A stretch of DNA of 6,911 nt from Ignavibacteria bacterium. Lineage in GTDB: Bacteria > Bacteroidota > Ignavibacteria > Kapaibacteriales > UBA4661. Of the stretch, positions 1 to 5,422 are shown in pieces. The notes below the pieces were generated by a model. That model was not told the DNA's origin, searched no databases, and worked only from the letters and a program-made list of their open reading frames with translations. Where the stretch lies: positions 1-6,911 of the forward strand of contig JAAFHM010000259.1 of assembly GCA_013298375.1 (NCBI GenBank), given 5' to 3'. Positions within the stretch are counted from its first letter, which is position 1; every line of letters begins with the position of its first letter. The position numbers and the translations under genes are program-made.

Positions 1-555
1 CTTGGTATCGGTCTGTTGCGGGTTTCGAGAATTTTGTATAACCAGTTTGAACCCACAACGGGCGTAGTGGAGCTTGTCTCCGGCGACATCAGTACCGATT
101 TGGCGTATTATCTCACCCAATCTGAGCAGATTCCGAGCGCCGTCATGTTGGATGTAAGTATTGATAAAGAAGGAAAAGTCGCTCAATCCGGTGGACTCAT
201 GGTTCAGGCTATGCCGGGAGCGCCGGAGAGCATGATTCAGCGTATGTACGGTAATATCAGGAAATTAGACCATATCGCGGACACCCTGGGAACGGGCTAT
301 TCACCTCAAGAAATGTTGCAAATTGTTGCCGATTCGCCCTTAACCGAAACATCGGATACGCCGATTGACTTTTTTTGCCGATGCTCGCTTGACCGCTTCA
401 AATCAGCACTTTCGACCCTTGGTATTGAGGAGGTCAAAGAAATGCGTGAGCAAAATCAACGAGAACTTGTCTGCCGCTACTGCAATAGCCACTATAATCT
501 TAGCGATGCCGATTTTGAGGATATTATCGGCACATTACAAGCGAAAAATAACTAA
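1..555 (+). CDS. hslO: Hsp33 redox-regulated chaperone, 3' part (N-terminus outside window)
   Basis: Cytoplasmic holdase chaperone that, in characterised family members, is activated when oxidation of four zinc-binding cysteines releases zinc and unfolds the C-terminal switch domain. The open frame enters at base 1, giving 184 residues. The family is usually about 290 residues, so roughly the first 110 are missing. A TTG at 16-18 is an internal Leu, because family-like sequence continues upstream of it to base 1. Visible signatures are LVSGDISTDLAYYLTQSEQ followed by PSAV (about residues 25-47), typical of the Hsp33 core, and the complete zinc motif: CRC at residues 126-128, 29 residues, then CRYC at 158-161. 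This matches the family pattern CxC-X(27-32)-CxxC, so the redox switch looks intact. The downstream outer-membrane protein gene starts 23 bases after the stop, on the same strand. Confidence 0.95.
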   Translation, partial: LGIGLLRVSRILYNQFEPTTGVVELVSGDISTDLAYYLTQSEQIPSAVMLDVSIDKEGKVAQSGGLMVQAMPGAPESMIQRMYGNIRKLDHIADTLGTGYSPQEMLQIVADSPLTETSDTPIDFFCRCSLDRFKSALSTLGIEEVKEMREQNQRELVCRYCNSHYNLSDADFEDIIGTLQAKNN

Positions 556-564
556 TACTCTATT
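553..564 (+). repeat. Stop-codon-overlapping 12-base repeat, copy 1
   Basis: TAATACTCTATT begins with the stop codon of the Hsp33 gene and lies 14 bases upstream of the next ATG (579). A copy with one difference sits over the next stop codon at 1155-1166. It could be a leader element in a gap lacking a Shine-Dalgarno, or coincidence. Confidence 0.35.
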
Positions 565-578
565 CCAAGCCCCGTACT

Positions 579-1157
579 ATGCGCTTTCTCAAGAATGTGT
601 TTGCTGTCTGCGTCTGTTGCTGCGCCTTTGCACTTTGCCATCAAAGCACCCTTGCCCAAGATATGCGCCAATACAGCCCCGAAGAGCGTTTTGCCCAAAC
701 CGCAAAAAATACACTCTTTGCCGAGGGCTTGGGAAACGGCGGCTTGTACTCATTCAATTTCGACCGACGGCTTGCGCCCACGTGGAATGTACGGCTTGGG
801 TTTAGCAATTATCGGGCAGAAGCAGCTCTAGCAAATATTTCTTCGGGTGCAGCTTCTCTGGTTGTTGTTCCGCTTATTGCTTCGTATCTGTATAATTTTC
901 CTGAAAGTAATAGCTATTTAGAACTTGGTGGGGGAATCTCGTCGCTTTTTGCTACGGTCTCGGTAACAACACTTGTTCCCACCAGTGCTACAGCCTACAC
1001 GCCTATCCCGACTTTCGTGATAATGTACCGTATTATGCCGAGTGAAGGCGGCTTTTCGCTGCGAGCAGGGCTTACGCCGCTTATTCTCCCCAATTTTTTT
1101 CTCCCTGTTCTGCCGTGGCTTGGTATAAGCCTTGGCTGGACATTTGGCGGTTTTTAA
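579..1157 (+). CDS. Putative outer-membrane beta-barrel protein (uncharacterised, secreted)
   Basis: A 192-residue protein that I cannot assign a function. It begins with a Sec-type signal peptide: basic MRFLKN, then a hydrophobic, Cys-rich core (residues 7-20), with probable cleavage near TLA|QD (about 26/27). The Cys at 20 is not in a good lipobox, having Leu at -1, so a lipoprotein is unlikely. The mature part contains NTLFAEGLGNGGLYSFNFDRR (residues 44-64), resembling a motif I associate with small Bacteroidota outer-membrane proteins. Alternating hydrophobic/polar stretches follow, rich in Gly and aromatics (LGFSNYRAE, SYLELGGGISSLF, FSLRAGLTPLIL), and the chain ends LGISLGWTFGGF with a terminal Phe, as in many beta-barrels. 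ATG at 579 gives the signal peptide directly, though no Shine-Dalgarno precedes it. The gene sits 23 bases after hslO and 21 before the oxidoreductase, so it is plausibly in one transcript. Confidence 0.75.
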   Translation: MRFLKNVFAVCVCCCAFALCHQSTLAQDMRQYSPEERFAQTAKNTLFAEGLGNGGLYSFNFDRRLAPTWNVRLGFSNYRAEAALANISSGAASLVVVPLIASYLYNFPESNSYLELGGGISSLFATVSVTTLVPTSATAYTPIPTFVIMYRIMPSEGGFSLRAGLTPLILPNFFLPVLPWLGISLGWTFGGF

Positions 1158-1166
1158 TACTCCATT
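1155..1166 (+). repeat. Stop-codon-overlapping 12-base repeat, copy 2
   Basis: TAATACTCCATT begins with the stop codon of the outer-membrane protein gene and lies 12 bases upstream of the next ATG (1179). It differs from the copy at 553-564 at one position and occupies the equivalent place in its gap. Confidence 0.35.
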
Positions 1167-1178
1167 TCTCTCCCTATC

Positions 1179-2234
1179 ATGCCCATTCTCCGTGCTGCCT
1201 ATCGTATGACACGCGCTGGTTCGCTGGCTAACCTGCACCATGTCCACGAGCCTCTTGCAGAGCCTCTTGATAACGAGGTCTGCGTTGAAGTTCGTGCTGT
1301 CGGACTCAATTTTGCCGATATTTTTGCCATGATGGGCTTGTACAGCGCTACGCCCAAAGGGAGTTTTGTTCCCGGGCTGGAATATGCTGGTGTGGTGCGC
1401 TCTGTGGGCAAATCGGTCAGCCGCGTGAGTGTTGGTGATGCCGTCATAGGCGTTGTGCGCTTTGGCGCATACACAACGCACGTCGTCGTTGATGAAAACT
1501 ACGTTTTGCCGCTTCCGCAAGGGTGGACGTTTGAAGAAGGTGCAGCCTTTACGGTGCAAGCGCTGACGGCGTATTATGCACTTTTGCCGTTAGGTGCTAT
1601 GCGCAAGGGCGCAACAGTGCTGATTCATAGCGCTGCCGGGGGTGTGGGGATTATTGCCAACCGCATTGCAAAGCGCCTTGGAGCGTTTACGATTGGTTCG
1701 GTCGGCACATCCGATAAAATTCCGCTTTTGCAGGAAGAGGATTACGATCGGGTATTCGTACGCTCCGGCACGTCCTATCGGGCGGCAAAGCACGACCTTG
1801 ACACAGCACTTGGCGACCGCCCTCTTTCGCTGGTACTGGATAGTTTGGGTGGCAATGCTCTCCAAGCAAGCTATGATGCGCTTGCTCCCGCCGGACGCAT
1901 TGTGTGTTTTGGTTCGGCAAATATGGCGTTTCAAGGCAAGCGTCCACCGTATTTGTCGCTTATCTGGAAATGGCTTCGTCGCCCCAAATTTGATGCATTG
2001 GCAATGATTGAGCAGAATAAAGCGGTGATGGGGTTTAATTTGATATGGTTATGGGACAACCTTGACGAAATGACGCGCCTTCTCAATGAAATTGACGCTC
2101 TAGGGCTTCCCAAGCCGCTTGTGGGGCATACTTATCCTTTTGCTGCACTGCCCGAAGCCATTACCGCATTTCAATCCGGCAAGACCGTCGGCAAAGTGGT
2201 GGTGAGGGTTTCAGAGGACGACCACCCGTTGTAA
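1179..2234 (+). CDS. Zinc-independent MDR oxidoreductase (quinone oxidoreductase / VAT1-like)
   Basis: Cytoplasmic NAD(P)H-dependent medium-chain dehydrogenase/reductase of 351 residues, close to the normal family length. The N-terminal GroES-like catalytic domain covers about residues 1-125 (VRAVGLNFADIFAMMGLY at 38-55, FVPGLEYAGVV at 63-73, VGDAVIG at 85-91). The Rossmann domain has the nucleotide-binding SAAGGVG at 151-157. The C-terminus shows the family ending HTYPFAALPEAITAFQSGKT followed by VGKVVV (about 317-342). I see neither catalytic zinc ligands nor the four-Cys structural zinc lobe, which fits the quinone oxidoreductase branch. NKAVMGFNLIWLWD (280-293) resembles the VAT1 (synaptic vesicle protein VAT-1 homologue) subgroup rather than zeta-crystallin QOR. 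The true substrate is unknown: quinones or other enones are inferred from the family only. The start at 1179 follows the previous stop by 21 bases and has no Shine-Dalgarno. The stop faces a convergent gene 19 bases away. Confidence 0.9.
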   Translation: MPILRAAYRMTRAGSLANLHHVHEPLAEPLDNEVCVEVRAVGLNFADIFAMMGLYSATPKGSFVPGLEYAGVVRSVGKSVSRVSVGDAVIGVVRFGAYTTHVVVDENYVLPLPQGWTFEEGAAFTVQALTAYYALLPLGAMRKGATVLIHSAAGGVGIIANRIAKRLGAFTIGSVGTSDKIPLLQEEDYDRVFVRSGTSYRAAKHDLDTALGDRPLSLVLDSLGGNALQASYDALAPAGRIVCFGSANMAFQGKRPPYLSLIWKWLRRPKFDALAMIEQNKAVMGFNLIWLWDNLDEMTRLLNEIDALGLPKPLVGHTYPFAALPEAITAFQSGKTVGKVVVRVSEDDHPL

Positions 2235-2253
2235 CGTGTTTCTCGCTCATTTC

Positions 2254-3396
2254 TCATTCGCCCAACGCACATCGCGCCGTGTCAGCACCAATCGTACTCC
2301 CCAGTGCCACCCCCATACCATTGCAGGCGAAGCCCACTACAAGTCGCTCATGGGTGCGCCGCACAATCGGCAATTTGCTTGCGTGGAAACCCATAATCCC
2401 TGACCAACGCTGTTCAATCGTAAAACTGCGCTCCGGGAGGATCATTTCCCGCAAAAGCCGCTCTAATTCTTGTTGAATTGCTGCATTAAGCGTTAATGCG
2501 GTGGTTTCTTCCGCATCGAAATCAAGATTGCGCCCGCCGCCCAAGAGAATACGCTCTCCGTGGGGCGACGACACATTGCGGAAGTAGTAAAAACCTTCAT
2601 CAAAATGGAACACGCCGCGAAAGGGTAAATCTGCGATGGGCGAAGTCATTAATATTTGCCCTCGCGCAGGTTTTATGCCAAGTTCGGGGGCGAAGGTGCT
2701 GGTGAAAGCATTCGTGCATAGCACAGCTTGAGCGGCGCGAATGGTCAAGGATTCGTCGTTATGCTTCAGATGCAACTGCACGGCTGTTGGTTCGTGGTCA
2801 ATCGCTTGCACGTCTGCGCCCCAAAGCAGCATCACACCTCGCTCCTGGGCTAGTACCGCCAAGGAACGCATCATCCGACCGGAATGAATTTGCCCCTCGA
2901 AATCACTCTTGACGATAGCTTTGACGCGGTTTGTGCCAAAACCATATTCGGCAATGAGGTCGTTGCGTTCATGGAAGGCAGCACTAGGAAAAATATCCCG
3001 CAAGGCGTTGTTAATACGCTCTATCTGCTCCAGTGCCGCAACATTACTCTCAAAAAGAAGTTCAAAACCGCCGTGTTGTTCGTACCCGCAAGCCGAGTCA
3101 CCAAGCCGTTTTCTGAGAACGTCTAATCCTGCATAACGGGCGCGAACAAGCCGTACTGTGGCTTCTTCGCCATTTGTTTGCATATCAGAGAGAATTTCGG
3201 TAAGGCTGCCGAAACACGCAAATCCTGCATTGCGCGTACTGGCACCGCGAGGAATGAAGCCGCGTTCCAGCACTGCTACCGAAGATTGGGGACGCTGTTC
3301 TTTCAGTGATAACGCTGTCGAAAGCCCAATAATTCCCGCGCCGACGACAACGAAGTCGTATTGCGTCCAAGCGTCCTGTTCCCAATAACTGAGCAT
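2254..3396 (-). CDS. FAD-dependent oxidoreductase, DAO (D-amino-acid/glycine oxidase) fold
   Basis: A 380-residue flavoenzyme of the DAO superfamily, normal in length. The N-terminus has the FAD ADP-binding motif GAGIIG (residues 19-24) in DFVVVGAGIIGLSTALSL, followed by the acidic residue Glu44 (AVLE) that usually contacts the adenosine ribose. GASTRNAGF (51-59) corresponds to the conserved segment near the flavin. QRWSGIMGFHASKLPIV (329-345) and FACNGMGVALGSTIG (356-370) form the C-terminal flavin-contact region. These C-terminal motifs are shared with gamma-glutamylputrescine oxidase / OrdL-like and glycine-oxidase-like enzymes. The expected chemistry is oxidation of an amine or amino acid with flavin as acceptor, but the substrate cannot be read from sequence. 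No signal peptide, so probably cytoplasmic. It starts 56 bases downstream of the glycosidase stop on the same strand. A small AT-rich hairpin lies in that gap, so coupling is uncertain. Confidence 0.88.
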   Translation of the reverse strand: MLSYWEQDAWTQYDFVVVGAGIIGLSTALSLKEQRPQSSVAVLERGFIPRGASTRNAGFACFGSLTEILSDMQTNGEEATVRLVRARYAGLDVLRKRLGDSACGYEQHGGFELLFESNVAALEQIERINNALRDIFPSAAFHERNDLIAEYGFGTNRVKAIVKSDFEGQIHSGRMMRSLAVLAQERGVMLLWGADVQAIDHEPTAVQLHLKHNDESLTIRAAQAVLCTNAFTSTFAPELGIKPARGQILMTSPIADLPFRGVFHFDEGFYYFRNVSSPHGERILLGGGRNLDFDAEETTALTLNAAIQQELERLLREMILPERSFTIEQRWSGIMGFHASKLPIVRRTHERLVVGFACNGMGVALGSTIGADTARCALGE

Positions 3397-3428
3397 AACG
3401 ATTTGGAATTGATGAAAAGGGGTAAAAT

Positions 3429-3445
3429 ATCAAAACACTTTTGAT
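3429..3445 (-). terminator. Small AT-rich hairpin after the glycosidase gene; weak terminator candidate
   Basis: A perfect 7-bp inverted repeat, ATCAAAA / TTTTGAT, with a 3-base loop (CAC) lies 8 bases past the stop of the secreted glycosidase. On the - strand it is followed by ATTTTACCCCTTTTC, so only short T tracts. The stem has one G:C pair and the T tract is interrupted. It could be a weak terminator or an attenuating structure between the two - strand genes, or chance in an AT-rich gap. Confidence 0.25.
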
Positions 3446-3452
3446 GAGGAAT

Positions 3453-5252
3453 TTATTTCTGCACCACAAGCGTTCGCGCCATCACGACACCATGAGCCGA
3501 AAACCGCACAAAATATAGCCCATTCGCCAGATTATCCGTTGAAAATTCCACTGTATGCGCCCCCGCAGAGCGCTCTGCAAGTATCGGCATAGCAACGGTG
3601 CGTCCGATATTATCCGTGACGACGATCTGCACCATTGCTGCTTTTTCCAATGAAAATATTATTGCCGCAAGATTTTGTACGGGGTTCGGAGAAATGCTTT
3701 GTATGCCTGTGCTGAAGCCCTGTTGTAGGCTGACGCTGGTGGTGGTGAATCGTACTTGGACAGAACTGCTCTCATTACGCAAGCGGTCAAGCGCTGTGAC
3801 GGCGTACTGGATGGAACCGGGTGTGACGCGAAAGGGCGGATTCGCGTCTGTCCACGTAGTGTTGGGCGTAATGGCAACAATCGCGGCGGGATTATCCAGC
3901 CTGATTTGTGCTGTATCGGCAAAACGATAGACCACATAGAACGCGGCAGAATCTCCATCACGTGCGCGTTCCGGGGCGCTCCACGTGAGCGTTAGAGCGC
4001 GTGTGGAAGAACTTTGTACGGCACGAAGAGTTGTTGGCGGGTTGGGCGCAATAGAATCTTTCCATGCCATTGTCGGCACAAGTGCTTGTGTGCGCATTGC
4101 ACCATTTACCAGTGCCGTGCGAAGCCCTTGCAAGTCCCGCGTGAGCGAATTTGAGCTAAAGAAAACAATCCCATGACCATTCTGTTCACGGTTGACATCA
4201 ACTTGGCGTGTTATGTCGTCTGCCGTCCACGCCACATCGGTTAAGCGATACGCTCCTAAGCCGGAATACATCTGCCTTCCCGCTTGGCGGGCTTGCGCAT
4301 TCCACCACGGCATGAGTTTCGCATAATCCTGAGCGCCGCCTAATTTCCAGTAGAGTTGGGGGATAATATAATCAACCGTCCGCGCTTGAAGCCATGCAAG
4401 GGCATCGCAAAAAACGACGGAATACGCATCCAGACCGCTTGTGCCACTCGGAGTGCCGCTCCGCCAAATACCAAACGGGCTGATGCCAAATTTAACCAAT
4501 GGCTTTGCAGCGCGAATACTGTCGGAAACCATTTTCACCATGATATTGACATTATCACGTCGCCAATCAGCAATATTCCCGATATTACGAGAATACTGCC
4601 GAAACGTCTCTGCATCTTGCGTTGTTGTGCCTTCGTAGGGGTAAAAATAATCGTCAAAATGCACACCATCAATATCGTATTTTCGCACAACATCCATAAT
4701 GACCGATACGACATAATCACGCACTTCCGGCAATCCGGGATTGAGCAACCGAAAAGGGCTGCGGTACGTCAGATGCCACGCGGGGCGAGTACGCGAAATA
4801 TGGCTTTCCGCCACACTCGACGACGACGAAACGACCGAACGGAAAGGATTGAACCATGCGTGGAATTCCATGCCGCGCTTATGTGTTTCCTCAAGCATGA
4901 ATTGAAGCGGATCCCAGACAGGAGACGGCGCACGTCCTTGAGCGCCCGTGAGCCACTGCGACCAAGGTTCGAGAGCGCTGGGATACAGAGCATCGGCGGA
5001 GGGGCGAATCTGGACAAAGACCGCATTGATGCCCATTTGCTGGTGTGCGTCGAGTATCGTGATAAATTCTTTGCGCTGCGCTTCGGGAGAATCATCGGCG
5101 CGGCTGGGAAAATCAAGATTAAACACACTCGAAATCCATACACCGCGAAACTCACGCTTTGGCGAACTTTGTGCAAAAAGCGCTGGTATGCCCATGCTTA
5201 GGATAATTGCACAAAGGGCAAAAGAAAGAGGGCGAGTCGGGCAGAGGCGCAT
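3453..5252 (-). CDS. Secreted GHL10-family (DUF187) glycosidase with FN3-like and T9SS sorting domains
   Basis: A 599-residue exported glycoside hydrolase. An N-terminal signal peptide spans about residues 1-27 (hydrophobic LSFALCAIILSM, cleavage near LFA|QSS). The GHL10 TIM-barrel-like domain covers roughly 34-345: REFRGVWISSVFNLDFPS (33-50), INAVFVQIRPSADALYPS (75-92), FHAWFNPFR (130-138), IDGVHFDDYFYP (194-205, with candidate catalytic acids Asp195, Asp200 and Asp201), FGISPFGIWR (255-264). An FN3-like domain follows at about 404-505 (PNPPTTLRAVQSS, LTLTWSAP, YAVTALDRLRNES). The last 85 or so residues are a type-A T9SS sorting domain: ISPNPVQN (520-527), NIGRTV (548-553), LANGLYFVRF (575-584), ending in Lys. 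Characterised E. coli DigH (YddW) of the same family cleaves denuded peptidoglycan glycan strands. The substrate here is inferred only. No Shine-Dalgarno is visible. The start codon lies 38 bases from the inverted-repeat element at 5291-5413. Confidence 0.9.
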   Translation of the reverse strand: MRLCPTRPLSFALCAIILSMGIPALFAQSSPKREFRGVWISSVFNLDFPSRADDSPEAQRKEFITILDAHQQMGINAVFVQIRPSADALYPSALEPWSQWLTGAQGRAPSPVWDPLQFMLEETHKRGMEFHAWFNPFRSVVSSSSSVAESHISRTRPAWHLTYRSPFRLLNPGLPEVRDYVVSVIMDVVRKYDIDGVHFDDYFYPYEGTTTQDAETFRQYSRNIGNIADWRRDNVNIMVKMVSDSIRAAKPLVKFGISPFGIWRSGTPSGTSGLDAYSVVFCDALAWLQARTVDYIIPQLYWKLGGAQDYAKLMPWWNAQARQAGRQMYSGLGAYRLTDVAWTADDITRQVDVNREQNGHGIVFFSSNSLTRDLQGLRTALVNGAMRTQALVPTMAWKDSIAPNPPTTLRAVQSSSTRALTLTWSAPERARDGDSAAFYVVYRFADTAQIRLDNPAAIVAITPNTTWTDANPPFRVTPGSIQYAVTALDRLRNESSSVQVRFTTTSVSLQQGFSTGIQSISPNPVQNLAAIIFSLEKAAMVQIVVTDNIGRTVAMPILAERSAGAHTVEFSTDNLANGLYFVRFSAHGVVMARTLVVQK

Positions 5253-5308
5253 ACATCTAGCTTGGAAAGGATAAAAAATAACGATTCAAATAGGGCAATC
5301 GTATGAGT

Positions 5309-5341
5309 TTTGGGAACGGCGCAAAACCTCAATGTTCCAAA
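5309..5341. repeat. Inner hairpin A of the intergenic element
   Basis: TTTGGGAAC (5309-5317) pairs with GTTCCAAA (5334-5341): five pairs, one bulged G at 5312, then three more pairs, around a 16-base loop that contains GGCGC (5318-5322). There is no adjacent T run on either strand, so it is not an intrinsic terminator. Confidence 0.4.
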
Positions 5342-5360
5342 TAATGAGTCACAAACCAGT

Positions 5361-5394
5361 GTTCAACAGAGCAAAGATTGGCGCTGTTTTGAAC
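5361..5394. repeat. Inner hairpin B of the intergenic element
   Basis: GTTCAACAG (5361-5369) pairs with CTGTTTTGAAC (5384-5394): nine pairs with a two-base bulge (5387-5388) and a 14-base loop (5370-5383). GGCGC at 5380-5384 lies at the 3' edge of the loop (its last C is in the stem). The same five bases occur in the loop of hairpin A. No T run follows on the - strand, so it is a poor terminator for the peptidase gene. Confidence 0.45.
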
Positions 5395-5422
5395 CTTTTA
5401 TGCGATTGCCCTAGCAAGTTGG

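Larger units (their letters stand above)
5291..5413. mobile_element. 123-bp inverted-repeat element, MITE-like relic or structured element (tentative)
   Basis: Most of the 170-base gap between the peptidase and the glycosidase is bounded by perfect 11-bp inverted repeats: TAGGGCAATCG at 5291-5301 and CGATTGCCCTA at 5403-5413. Extending inward, 14 of 17 positions match and all three mismatches are transitions. Each outer end is TA. If that is a target duplication, as in Tc1/mariner/IS630-type insertions, the element proper would be 5293-5411 with GGGCAATCG termini. It encodes no plausible protein. Two further imperfect hairpins lie inside. This organisation fits a MITE, but also a structured RNA or cruciform-forming regulatory site. 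No second copy is visible in this window, so mobility is not demonstrated. Confidence 0.45.

Noticed and set aside
16..18. TTG as the start codon of the Hsp33 gene.
   Set aside because: The frame is open to base 1 with family-like sequence, and the fragment lacks about 110 N-terminal residues. The real start is outside the window.
370..376. Seven-T run inside the Hsp33 gene (and a similar run at 1094-1100 in the outer-membrane protein gene) as a phase-variable tract.
   Set aside because: Seven bases is short for slip-strand switching, both frames are intact through the runs, and neither gene is at a position typical of phase-variable control.
918..1559. A 213-codon open frame on the - strand spanning the junction of the outer-membrane protein and MDR genes.
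   Set aside because: It runs opposite two well-supported genes and across their gap. Its translation is Lys/Arg/His-rich with no family resemblance, as expected of a shadow frame.
2198..2226. GGTGGT / ACCACC inverted repeat near the end of the MDR gene as a terminator.
   Set aside because: The loop is 17 bases, the repeat lies within coding sequence before the stop, and no T run follows.
4356..5201. A 281-codon open frame on the + strand opposite the secreted glycosidase.
   Set aside because: The glycosidase on the other strand has clear domain, signal peptide and sorting-domain evidence. The antisense product has no recognisable motif, is unusually rich in Arg/Ile/His, and looks like a by-product of codon usage on the opposite strand.
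5273..5298. A Bacteroidota-type promoter for the glycosidase: TATTTTTT at 5280-5273 (-) with TTG at 5298-5296 in the left inverted repeat.
   Set aside because: The -7 match lacks the final G, and the 15-base spacer is shorter than I would expect for the TTG/TAnnTTTG consensus. In an AT-rich stretch this is too weak to call.
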